From contig JAOPUY010000204.1 of NCBI GenBank assembly GCA_025963265.1, forward strand, positions 1-5,438: a DNA stretch of 5,438 nucleotides. Reading direction: 5' to 3'. The first letter of the stretch is position 1, and each line of letters begins with the position of its first letter. The translations under genes and the position numbers were made by a program. The notes beneath the pieces were generated by a model that saw only the letters and a program-made list of their open reading frames with translations, did not search any database and had not been told where the DNA came from. Source of the stretch: Frankiales bacterium. Its GTDB lineage: Bacteria; Actinomycetota; Actinomycetes; Mycobacteriales; Jatrophihabitantaceae. Below, in pieces: positions 1-5,227 of this stretch.

Positions 1-272
1 ATTTTGCCGTCCCCGTCTCGTCCGGTCGCGGCGACTTTGCAGATGACCTCGACGAGGTCGCGGACGTCGTCATCGTGGGAGACGATGTCGATGCGACTTT
101 GGTGTTGAAATTGCGAGGAGGTCTCAACGCCGCGGTAGATCTCGCTGTGCCCTCGCTGCTTGCCGAAGCCGAGGGCGTCGGTGATGGTCATTCCCTGAAA
201 ACCGAAGGCTTGGACGGCGTTGCAGATCTCAGCGGCTTTACGGGGCCGGACGATCGCGCTGATGAGTTGCAT
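1..272 (-). CDS. Divergent PII-family signal protein, 3' end off the window (partial)
   Basis: Reads as 90 complete codons plus two bases of the next, running off the left edge, so roughly the last 20 residues of a normal PII (about 112) are missing. It aligns without gaps to the neighbouring PII, with about 36 of 90 residues identical by hand count. Conserved PII landmarks are present: Pro10, Gly27-Met28-Thr29, Gly37, Gln39, Gly41-His42, Tyr46-Arg47-Gly48, and the nucleotide-binding B-loop Thr83-Gly84 with Gly87-Asp88-Gly89-Lys90. The T-loop apex is different: residue 51 is Thr rather than the Tyr modified by GlnD-type enzymes, residue 58 is Gln rather than the Lys that contacts 2-oxoglutarate, and none of residues 51-59 match the neighbour. 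The ATG lies 14 bases after the upstream PII stop, with only a weak GGA-type ribosome site, so translation is probably coupled. It likely binds adenine nucleotide and may form homo- or heterotrimers; its target is unknown. PII membership is firm; loss of the usual signalling chemistry is inferred. Confidence 0.88.
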   Translation of the reverse strand, partial: MQLISAIVRPRKAAEICNAVQAFGFQGMTITDALGFGKQRGHSEIYRGVETSSQFQHQSRIDIVSHDDDVRDLVEVICKVAATGRDGDGK

Positions 273-286
273 GTCGGCCTATCCGC

Positions 287-625
287 TTAGAGCGCGTCCG
301 AGCCGACTTCGCCGGTTCGAATGCGGATAACCAGATCGATGGTGGTTGACCAGACTTTGCCGTCGCCGATGGCGCCCGTTCGAGCCGCGGCGGTGATCAG
401 CTCGATGAGCGCTACGGCGTCGGCGTCCTCGACGAGGATGTCCAGGCGGAGCTTGGGGATCAGGTCGACGGTGTACTCAGCGCCCCGATAGACCTCGGTG
501 TGGCCGCGTTGGCGCCCGTGGCCCACGACCTCGCTCACGGTCATCCCGCCCACGCCGGCGCCTGGCAATGCGGCTCGGACGCCCTCGAGTTGGAAGGGCT
601 TGATGATCGCGGTTATCTGCTTCAT
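287..625 (-). CDS. glnK: Nitrogen regulatory protein PII (GlnB/GlnK)
   Basis: A complete 112-residue protein, the usual PII length. It is a trimeric cytoplasmic sensor of ATP/ADP and 2-oxoglutarate that, in this gene setting, blocks the Amt channel when nitrogen is plentiful. Visible landmarks: the N-terminal strand ending Lys9-Pro10-Phe11, Gly27-Met28-Thr29, Gly37-Arg38-Gln39, His42, Tyr46-Arg47-Gly48, Tyr51 in the T-loop, Lys58, the B-loop ending Gly87-Asp88-Gly89-Lys90, and Arg101/Arg103 before Thr-Gly-Glu. Tyr51 is the residue adenylylated in actinobacterial GlnK proteins and uridylylated in enteric ones. Arg47 is the residue that plugs the Amt pore in the E. coli AmtB-GlnK complex. The start overlaps the preceding gene's stop as ATGA and has no clear ribosome site, indicating translational coupling. 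GlnB and GlnK cannot be separated by sequence alone; linkage to amt favours glnK. In many actinobacteria glnD follows; here a second PII gene does. Confidence 0.96.
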   Translation of the reverse strand: MKQITAIIKPFQLEGVRAALPGAGVGGMTVSEVVGHGRQRGHTEVYRGAEYTVDLIPKLRLDILVEDADAVALIELITAAARTGAIGDGKVWSTTIDLVIRIRTGEVGSDAL

Positions 626-927
626 CGTGATCGGCTGGTCGGGGCGGGGCCCTTGGCCGCGGCCTCATCGTCGCGGAGGTGCTTCTTCCACAGCCACATC
701 GCGGTCGTGAACCAGCCGATCGTGATGAGGGCCCACGCCGCTCCGAAGAGCGCGTTGCCGGCGCTGAACAGGGTGATGGACAGCCCCAGTCCGATGAGCG
801 ACATGAAGAGAAAGCCCCGCCACACAAAGGGCGACTGCACCGAACGGCTGCCGTCCGGTAGCCGGAGCCGCCGTGACTCCGGTGACCGGCCAGCCCCGGC
901 GGCCGGCTTCGAGATGTGAACGCTCAT
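622..927 (-). CDS. Small two-helix membrane protein between amt and PII
   Basis: A 101-residue protein I do not recognise as a named family. The N-terminus (1-35) is polar and arginine-rich. A first hydrophobic helix spans about 38-54, a short turn about 55-60, and a second Trp-rich helix about 61-80. The tail begins Lys-Lys-His and is highly charged. Positive charges at both ends predict both termini in the cytoplasm. The ATG overlaps the amt stop as ATGA, and its own TGA overlaps the PII ATG the same way, so it is locked into the amt-PII operon. Ribosome-site signals are weak at both junctions, which fits coupled re-initiation. The context suggests an accessory subunit or modulator of Amt, or a membrane anchor for PII; that is inference from position only. 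The gene is credible because of the double overlap, two clean helices and high third-position GC. Confidence 0.85.
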   Translation of the reverse strand: MSVHISKPAAGAGRSPESRRLRLPDGSRSVQSPFVWRGFLFMSLIGLGLSITLFSAGNALFGAAWALITIGWFTTAMWLWKKHLRDDEAAAKGPAPTSRSR

Positions 928-2432
928 GCCAGCTCGGGTTCTGAGGTGCCGGTGGCGCCCATGGCCACCGGGGCAGCGGATCCCGCGCCGACTCGGACGA
1001 ATCCCTCGTCGGAGGGGTAGGCCTCTTCGCCGTGAATGGCCAGGTCGCCGATCTCCAGGTCCGCGTCCGGCATCCGCAAGGGCGTGAAGATGCTGATGAT
1101 CTTGAGAATGAGGAAGGTGACCAGCGCGTCCCAGACGATGATCGTCAGGGCGGCCAGCAGCTGCAGGAAGAAGAGATGCCGGTTGCCGTAGAACCAGCCG
1201 GTGACCGCGAACGGCGTGCCACTGGTCGTGTTCGGGTAGACGACGACGCTCGGGTCGGCGAAGATGCCGACGAGCAATCCGCCGCAGAGACCGGCCAGAC
1301 CGTGGGTGTAGACGACGCCCATCGCGTCGTCGACCCGGCGCGCGATGATCGGCTGCAGGTAGGTCCAGGCGAACCACACGATCGTGGAGGCGATGGCGGC
1401 CGACAGCATCGCGCCGAGTCCGTTGACGTAACCAGCGCCCGGCGTGATCGAGACCAGGCCGACGATCATCCCGTTGATGGCGCCCAGGAACGTGGGTTTC
1501 TTCTCCTTGCCCAAGAACATGTCGAGGAAAACCCATACCAGCAAGGCCGAAACAGTGGCCAGGTTGGTGTTGACGATGGCGGTGGCGGCATCCGCGCTGG
1601 CGAAGTACGGGTCTCCCCCGTTGAACCCGTTCCAACCGAGCCAGATGATGCCGGCCCCGATCGAGACCAACGGCAGGCTGTGCGGGACGAACCGCTGTCG
1701 GTCGCGCGCCAGCCGCGGGCCGATCAACCACGCCGCCACGAAACCGCTGGTTCCAGCCGCGAGGTGGATCACGTAGCCGCCGGAGTAGTCGACCGCGCCC
1801 TCGTGCGACCAGTACCCGCCGCCCCACACCAGCATCGCGTTGATCGCGTAGACGAAAGTCGTCCAGAGCGGAACGAAGACCATCCACACCTTGATCTTGA
1901 TCCGCCCCAGGACCGATCCGAGGAACAGCAGCGGGGTGATCGCCGCGAACACGAACTGGAAGTAAAACAAGGAGGTCGTGGCCTGCGATAGCGGCAGCGC
2001 GGTGCCGATCGGCAGGGAGGCCTGCGAGATCTGCGAGGTTCCTCGCAGCGAGGTCTCCGGATGGCCGACGAAGTTGTAGAAGAAGTTCTTGAAGAAATTG
2101 CTGCCGTACTTGTAGTCGTAGGTGTTGGCGTGGCCGCCGCCGATCGGAGAGCCGAAGCCCATCTTGTAGGCCCAGAGGACCCACACGACCAAGACGAGCG
2201 AGAATCCGCTGAAGGCCATGAACATCGTGTTCACGACCCATTTCCTCGGCACCAGCCCGCCGTAGAGCAAGGCCAAGCCGGGCAGGCTCATTAGTCCGAC
2301 GAAGGTCGCGGCGGTCAACTGCCAGGAATTGCTGCCGGTGTCGAGCCAGCTGGGCTGGCAGGCGGTCGGCGGAGAGGTGGACGTGCACGGGTTCGTCGCG
2401 GCCAGCAGGACGGTGTGCAGTTCAGTGATCAT
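924..2432 (-). CDS. amt: Ammonium transporter Amt
   Basis: A 502-residue polytopic membrane protein that conducts ammonium into the cell. The start at 2432 is chosen over an in-frame ATG 60 bases upstream because GAGGAGG sits 5 bases before it. The first 36 or so residues include Cys16 and Cys25 and probably face outside. Family landmarks: a Pro-Gly-Leu-Ala-Leu-Leu-Tyr-Gly-Gly stretch at 51-59, Trp203-Gly-Gly-Gly, the signature Asp215-Tyr-Ser-Gly-Gly leading to pore His223 and ending Gly238-Pro-Arg240, and the second pore His377 in Thr-His-Gly after Asp369-Asp370. The cytoplasmic tail contains Ile461-Gly-Asp and His467-Gly-Glu-Glu-Ala-Tyr, the conserved segment that couples subunits and responds to PII. 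First gene of the four-gene operon, under a GlnR-like box. All catalytic landmarks are intact, so it is expected to be functional. Confidence 0.97.
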   Translation of the reverse strand: MITELHTVLLAATNPCTSTSPPTACQPSWLDTGSNSWQLTAATFVGLMSLPGLALLYGGLVPRKWVVNTMFMAFSGFSLVLVVWVLWAYKMGFGSPIGGGHANTYDYKYGSNFFKNFFYNFVGHPETSLRGTSQISQASLPIGTALPLSQATTSLFYFQFVFAAITPLLFLGSVLGRIKIKVWMVFVPLWTTFVYAINAMLVWGGGYWSHEGAVDYSGGYVIHLAAGTSGFVAAWLIGPRLARDRQRFVPHSLPLVSIGAGIIWLGWNGFNGGDPYFASADAATAIVNTNLATVSALLVWVFLDMFLGKEKKPTFLGAINGMIVGLVSITPGAGYVNGLGAMLSAAIASTIVWFAWTYLQPIIARRVDDAMGVVYTHGLAGLCGGLLVGIFADPSVVVYPNTTSGTPFAVTGWFYGNRHLFFLQLLAALTIIVWDALVTFLILKIISIFTPLRMPDADLEIGDLAIHGEEAYPSDEGFVRVGAGSAAPVAMGATGTSEPELA

Positions 2433-2437
2433 CCGGG

Positions 2438-2444
2438 CCTCCTC
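2438..2444 (-). promoter_or_regulatory. Strong ribosome-binding site deciding the amt start
   Basis: The minus strand reads GAGGAGG, ending 5 bases before the ATG at 2432. The longer in-frame candidate starting at 2492 would add 20 residues lacking Amt character and has no comparable site, so the shorter start is preferred. Confidence 0.85.
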
Positions 2445-2485
2445 GGGCAGGATCCCAACGGTGACCGATCGGCCAAGGCCGGGGT

Positions 2486-2515
2486 GGATCAAAAATTAGG
2501 AGTGGCCCATGTCAC
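2486..2515 (-). promoter_or_regulatory. Candidate core promoter of the amt operon
   Basis: On the minus strand, GTGACA (2515-2510) could serve as a -35 with TTTGAT (2493-2488) 16 bases on; alternatively TAATTT (2498-2493) could be an activator-dependent -10 without a good -35. Either predicts a start near 2481-2487 and a leader of about 50 bases. The hexamers are poor, as expected for a promoter that needs an activator. The exact elements are uncertain; only the location between the GlnR-like box and amt is well argued. Confidence 0.35.
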
Positions 2516-2546
2516 CTGAATGACGTTGAAATTTCGCGCTCGTAAC
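2509..2546 (-). promoter_or_regulatory. GlnR-type nitrogen control box upstream of amt
   Basis: Reading the minus strand from 2546 to 2509 gives GTTAC, six bases, GAAAT, six bases, GTCAT, six bases, GACAT. This matches the known actinobacterial GlnR pattern of alternating GTnAC and GAAAC boxes at 11-base spacing (two a/b pairs). The two outer positions of each pair fit well; the weakest are the T endings of boxes 2-4. It lies about 77 bases upstream of the amt ATG, just upstream of the presumed promoter, and amt-glnK operons are classic GlnR targets. Regulation is inferred from motif and context; no glnR gene is in the window. Confidence 0.8.
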
Positions 2547-2567
2547 CGACAGTCGATTCCCACCACA

Positions 2568-2691
2568 CTGGTACCAGAAGCCTTTACATCTTGAATCAGT
2601 CCATGTAATAGGCATTTAACTCATCGTCGATTCTTATCGAGCACCAGAACTGAATCTCGCCTCTGGTGGTAATGAATACGCGCTCACCAGA
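2568..2691. repeat. Cluster of ACCAG/CTGGT elements in the divergent promoter region
   Basis: Five copies of ACCAG or its complement occur in 124 bases. There is a perfect 10-base palindrome CTGGTACCAG at 2568-2577, then CACCAGA at 2642-2648, its complement TCTGGTG at 2662-2668, and CACCAGA again at 2685-2691. The middle copy can pair with either flanking copy (7-base arms, loops of 13 and 16 bases). The cluster sits upstream of the rightward gene at 2720 and could be operator sites for an unidentified regulator or alternative RNA hairpins in the leader. Function is unknown. Confidence 0.45.
2583..2611 (+). promoter_or_regulatory. Possible promoter for the rightward two-gene unit
   Basis: TTTACA at 2583-2588 is followed after 17 bases by TAATAG at 2606-2611; TGTAAT at 2604-2609 is an alternative -10 with a short spacer. 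Downstream at 2627-2640 is an inverted repeat TCGAT/ATCGA around TCTT. The match to consensus is modest and another start nearer the gene is possible. Confidence 0.3.
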
Positions 2692-2719
2692 ATGCGTCGA
2701 TCCGGGAGGTGAAAAACCT

Positions 2720-3244
2720 ATGACGCTCGAGCCGGACGAAGTCGGCTACCTCCGCGGCGCCCAGGCGGCGCGCGTCGACCGCAAGCGCGTTTCGGCCACG
2801 CTGGTAGCGCTATTGGCAATCACGCTGCTGACGCTGGTCATCGTCCTCACGTTCCAAGCGGTGACCACAAATCTGCGCCTGCGTGAACTGCGAGCGCATG
2901 GCACGCCGGTGCAAGCGACCGTGACCGGCTGTGTCGGGATGGCCTCCGGCACTGGCATCACCGCGGCCGGGTTTAGCTGTCGCGGAAGCTTTCAGCTCGA
3001 CGGCCGCTCTCACAATGCGACGATCCGCGGCACTGATCAGCTCTACCCGCCGGGTCAGAGTGTCGCGGCCGTCGCCGACCGCGTAGACCCGACGGTGCTT
3101 TATCTCGGCACCGATCCGAGCCGATTCGATTGGTCCTGGCGAGTCTTCCTCGCACCAGCGATCTGCCTGCTGTGTTTGCTGTGCTTGTGCGCTGGGCTGG
3201 CTTGGCGCCGATGGCGCTCGGCGAACTCATCTGATGCTCAGTGA
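2720..3244 (+). CDS. Two-helix membrane protein, DUF3592-like
   Basis: A 174-residue protein of unknown function. The start at 2720 is chosen because GGGAGG lies 10 bases upstream; a GTG at 2666 in the same frame would add 18 residues but falls inside the inverted-repeat cluster. After a charged N-terminus (1-24) comes helix 1 (about 25-48), an extracytoplasmic domain (about 50-140) and helix 2 (about 142-162) with a basic tail. The middle domain has the pattern of DUF3592 proteins: Gly61-Thr-Pro-Val with a following Val/Thr strand, a short strand pair around Phe91 and Gly95, then Tyr109-Pro-Pro-Gly112 and an Asp123-Pro124 turn before Val-Leu-Tyr-Leu. Cys71 and Cys87 could form a disulfide; helix 2 carries four cysteines (149, 152, 155, 157). 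It is transcribed away from the nitrogen operon. The family resemblance is by pattern only. Confidence 0.8.
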   Translation: MTLEPDEVGYLRGAQAARVDRKRVSATLVALLAITLLTLVIVLTFQAVTTNLRLRELRAHGTPVQATVTGCVGMASGTGITAAGFSCRGSFQLDGRSHNATIRGTDQLYPPGQSVAAVADRVDPTVLYLGTDPSRFDWSWRVFLAPAICLLCLLCLCAGLAWRRWRSANSSDAQ

Positions 3245-3324
3245 AGCGTTACCTCGACGAAACCGACTCGTCCGGGTTTAGTTCTAGCGTGGAATGCAGC
3301 CAATTCCTCGCGTCGGAGTCTGCC

Positions 3325-3534
3325 ATGCCCGAGTCAAAAGCTGATCGCACCCTGAAGTCAAACGAAGAAGTAGACAACTTCCTGACCTACGGAGACGCCC
3401 GCGGGGCCCGCTGGCTCCACGCCCATCCCGAAGCGACCGCCCAGGCCGAACAGCGGCTGCGCGAGCTCTGGCCAGCCGGACCCCCGCAGCCGCGCCATTC
3501 GGCTGAGCATCCCCCGGCCCATCCCGCGGCGTAA
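3325..3534 (+). CDS. Small hypothetical protein
   Basis: A 69-residue soluble protein that I do not recognise. The ATG at 3325 has GGAG seven bases upstream. An alternative GTG at 3241 overlaps the previous stop as GTGA and would give 97 residues; that style of overlap is common in this window, so it cannot be excluded, but it lacks a good ribosome site. The central part (about residues 12-51) is helix-prone with an Asn-Glu-Glu-Val-Asp start, a Gly-Ala-Arg-Trp-Leu-His segment and a charged Gln-Arg-Leu-Arg-Glu-Leu-Trp end. The tail (52-69) is rich in Pro, His and Ala and probably disordered. Third positions are GC-rich, supporting coding. It is probably cotranscribed with the gene before it and ends just before a strong inverted repeat. 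Confidence 0.6.
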   Translation: MPESKADRTLKSNEEVDNFLTYGDARGARWLHAHPEATAQAEQRLRELWPAGPPQPRHSAEHPPAHPAA

Positions 3535-3539
3535 CGACC

Positions 3540-3584
3540 CCGAGCTGAGACCCGACTCGCCTGCGCGGTCGGGCCTCAGCTCGG
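3540..3584. terminator. Bidirectional terminator-like hairpin between convergent genes
   Basis: Left arm 3540-3556 and right arm 3568-3584 pair over 17 positions with a single A/C mismatch (3550/3574), leaving an 11-base loop. It starts 6 bases after the stop of the rightward gene and lies 37 bases past the stop of the leftward binding-protein gene at 3622. There is no long T run on either side, as is usual for high-GC actinobacterial terminators. Being symmetrical, it can serve both genes. Confidence 0.85.
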
Positions 3585-3621
3585 TCACCTCGGTTTGGTG
3601 CTGACGACGGCCCAGCTGCTC

Positions 3622-4866
3622 CTAGCTGCTCAGCGGCACGACGCCGGCGCAGTAAGGCGAGCCGGTGACGTTCTTGAACGCGCTTCCCTCGAGCTGGACG
3701 TAGAACTCGCACACCTGGGCTGGGCTGTAATTCGCGAAGTCGACCTTCTCCGGGGCGAGCAATCCGCCGCCGTCGAAGTCGTTGATCGCACGCAGCGAGC
3801 TCATGAACTTGGCCCGGCTCGGGTTCGCGCCCGCGGCCTTGAGCCCGGTGACGAAACCGCTCATCGCCAGGTAGGCCTCCTGCTCGGCGAACGTCGGCGG
3901 ACCGCTTACCCCGACCGCGGTCAGGTCTGCGGCGCGCTTCTGGGTGGCCGCCGTGTTGGCCTCGGCCGGCAGGCCGACGGTGGTGAAGAAGTCGCCCTGC
4001 GCGGCGCTGACCGCGGCCGAGGACTCCAGCAAGTCGCCGCCGTAACCGGTCGGCAGCGAGGCCACCTTCAGCTTGACGCCGAGCTGACGCAGCGCCGAGT
4101 TCAACGCGAACGCGGAGTTCGTGACCGTGGAGTAGTAGAGCCCGTCCACGCCGGCGTTCTTGATCGCGATGGCGATCGCGCCCATGTCGGTGCTGCCGAA
4201 GGGAACCTGGTTATTCGTGTAGGCGCTCTGCAGGCCGGCGATCTTGCAGGACTGCTGGAAGGCCAACACGCTCTTCTGCGAGCTGACCGAGCTGGCGTAG
4301 CCGATGCCGCCGCACTTGGTGACGCCCTGGGCCTTGAAGAACTGACCCTCGGCCAACGGAACCTTCGAGTAGTCGGTGACGCCGACCGCGTCGAACAGGT
4401 TGGTGTTCTTGGGATCGGTCCAGATCGTGCTGTCGAACCCGCCGCCGACGACCGGGACGCCGGTCTTGAGCAGGTAGGACTGGGCGCCGTAGTAGTCGGA
4501 GGAGACCTCGACGATCGCGAAGACCTTGTCGCTCTGCACCATCTTCTGGGCCGCAGTCAACGCGCCGGCCGCCGTCGAGGCGGTGTCGCCCATGACGTAG
4601 GACAGCTGCTGGCCGTTGACGCCGCCGGCCTTGTTGACCGCGTCCACGTAGGCCTTGATGCCCTTCTCCGTGGTCACAAAGCCCGACGAGGCCGGGCCGG
4701 TGAGGTCGCTGAGGACGCCGATCTTGATCGTGCCGCCGGTGGCCGCGGAGGAGGCGCCCGAGGCGCCGCCGGTGGCGGGAGTGCTCTTCGATGAGCTGCT
4801 GCACGCGGTCAAACCGGCCACGAGCGTGGCCGCCGCGACGGCAGCCACTAGGACTTTGTTGCGCAT
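3622..4866 (-). CDS. ABC transporter solute-binding lipoprotein, branched-chain amino acid/amide type
   Basis: A 414-residue exported lipoprotein that would capture a small nitrogenous solute outside the membrane and deliver it to an ABC permease. The signal peptide has basic Arg2/Lys4, an Ala/Val-rich core, and a lipobox Leu19-Thr-Ala-Cys22; a Ser/Gly/Ala-rich linker follows to about residue 46. The mature part has the type I periplasmic-binding fold of the LivK/Peripla_BP_6 family: Ile48-Gly-Val-Leu-Ser-Asp-Leu-Thr-Gly-Pro58, then a helix leading to Asn78-Lys-Ala-Gly-Gly-Val-Asn-Gly85, and an Ile-Val-Glu-Val-Ser-Ser segment near 118-123. Four mature cysteines (185/207 and 386/406) suggest two disulfides. 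The ATG is preceded by AAAGG at 7 bases. No permease or ATPase gene adjoins it: a terminator lies downstream and an unrelated gene upstream. The ligand cannot be read from sequence; leucine/valine, amides, urea and aromatics are all used by relatives. Confidence 0.93.
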   Translation of the reverse strand: MRNKVLVAAVAAATLVAGLTACSSSSKSTPATGGASGASSAATGGTIKIGVLSDLTGPASSGFVTTEKGIKAYVDAVNKAGGVNGQQLSYVMGDTASTAAGALTAAQKMVQSDKVFAIVEVSSDYYGAQSYLLKTGVPVVGGGFDSTIWTDPKNTNLFDAVGVTDYSKVPLAEGQFFKAQGVTKCGGIGYASSVSSQKSVLAFQQSCKIAGLQSAYTNNQVPFGSTDMGAIAIAIKNAGVDGLYYSTVTNSAFALNSALRQLGVKLKVASLPTGYGGDLLESSAAVSAAQGDFFTTVGLPAEANTAATQKRAADLTAVGVSGPPTFAEQEAYLAMSGFVTGLKAAGANPSRAKFMSSLRAINDFDGGGLLAPEKVDFANYSPAQVCEFYVQLEGSAFKNVTGSPYCAGVVPLSS

Positions 4867-5000
4867 TCATCAACCTTTCAGTTTCGGCCGAACACCGCCG
4901 CAACCCGTCGCGTTCGCGCTGACGAGAGGTCGTGTTCAGAGGATGGCTGAGACCGGCCCGGCGCAGGCGCGCCTGGGTCGTTGGTGGTGCGATGACGGCA

Positions 5001-5019
5001 GCTTCGGCAGCGCCGAAGC
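5001..5019 (-). repeat. Perfect leader hairpin upstream of the binding-protein gene
   Basis: Arms 5001-5008 and 5012-5019 are exact complements (8 bases, GC-rich) around a 3-base loop. If transcription starts near 5027 it would be at the very 5' end of the mRNA, where such hairpins often stabilise transcripts; a protein-binding site is the alternative. Confidence 0.5.
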
Positions 5020-5033
5020 CGTGCTGCTGGCAG

Positions 5034-5063
5034 ACGGTATGACGTCGGTCGCAGTGATGTCAA
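5034..5063 (-). promoter_or_regulatory. Candidate promoter of the binding-protein gene
   Basis: On the minus strand, a perfect TTGACA (5063-5058) is followed after 18 bases by TACCGT (5039-5034), which fits the TAnnnT form common for actinobacterial vegetative promoters. It predicts a start near 5027 and a leader of about 160 bases. The -35 is convincing, the -10 less so. Confidence 0.5.
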
Positions 5064-5083
5064 CGACAGTTCGATAACGGTCG

Positions 5084-5099
5084 GTAACGAGCTCGAAAT
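5084..5099 (+). promoter_or_regulatory. Half GlnR-like element upstream of the binding-protein promoter
   Basis: The plus strand reads GTAAC, six bases, GAAAT: one a/b pair of the GlnR pattern. With flanks, it matches the amt box at almost every position over about 18 bases (CGGT-n-ACGAGC-n-CGAAAT). The next expected box, at 5106-5110, does not match, so only half a site is present. It lies about 20 bases upstream of the candidate -35, a normal place for an activator, but is oriented opposite to the gene. Confidence 0.45.
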
Positions 5100-5134
5100 C
5101 CTTAAACGTGTTTGCCGGGTCGCCGACGGCCTTA

Positions 5135-5173
5135 GCCCGGAAAATGCCGGTGGTTACTCAGCATTCACCGGGC
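5135..5173. terminator. Imperfect GC-rich hairpin downstream of the zinc-ribbon gene
   Basis: GCCCGG at 5135-5140 pairs with CCGGGC at 5168-5173, with an inner 5-base stem (5143-5147 with 5161-5165). An alternative pairing uses CCGGTG (5147-5152) and CACCGG (5166-5171). It has no T run. It may terminate the gene ending at 5246, about 70 bases away, or be regulatory. Confidence 0.35.
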
Positions 5174-5212
5174 CGCGCCGCCCTCAAGCTCCGCGCACAG
5201 CCAAGTCTCATG

Positions 5213-5227
5213 GATTTAAAATAAATC
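5213..5227. repeat. AT-rich hairpin just after the zinc-ribbon gene
   Basis: GATTTA and TAAATC form a perfect 6-base inverted repeat around AAA, 18 bases beyond the stop codon at 5246. The stretch 5208-5248 is strikingly AT-rich for this genome. It could help end transcription or mark a junction; the stem is too weak to call a terminator by itself. Confidence 0.35.

Noticed and set aside
1032..1991. A 319-codon plus-strand open frame opposite amt.
   Set aside because: Very Arg/Asp/Gln-rich shadow composition; the minus strand has unmistakable Amt motifs throughout.
622..2388. A long minus-strand open frame antisense-free but in a different frame from amt, apparently 588 residues.
   Set aside because: Only its last 101 codons (from the ATG at 927) look like a protein. 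The rest is the Arg/Gly/His-rich shadow of amt in a GC-rich genome.
2433..2492. Longer amt start at 2492 adding 20 residues.
   Set aside because: The GAGGAGG site 5 bases before the ATG at 2432 is much better, and 2492 would lie at or beyond the likely promoter.
3241..3324. GTG start for the small hypothetical protein, overlapping the previous stop as GTGA.
   Set aside because: Not fully excluded, but the ATG at 3325 has a properly spaced GGAG and the extra 28 residues show no recognisable character.
3595..4794. A 399-codon plus-strand open frame opposite the binding-protein gene.
   Set aside because: It is an antisense shadow: Arg/Gly/Val/Asp-rich with no family features, whereas the minus strand encodes a clear lipoprotein with signal peptide and lipobox.
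4655..5077. Plus-strand 140-codon frame across the upstream region of the binding-protein gene, and a 61-codon minus-strand frame at 4878-5063.
   Set aside because: Neither has a ribosome site or family resemblance. The first overlaps the start of a solid gene on the other strand; the second overlaps the candidate promoter and leader hairpin.
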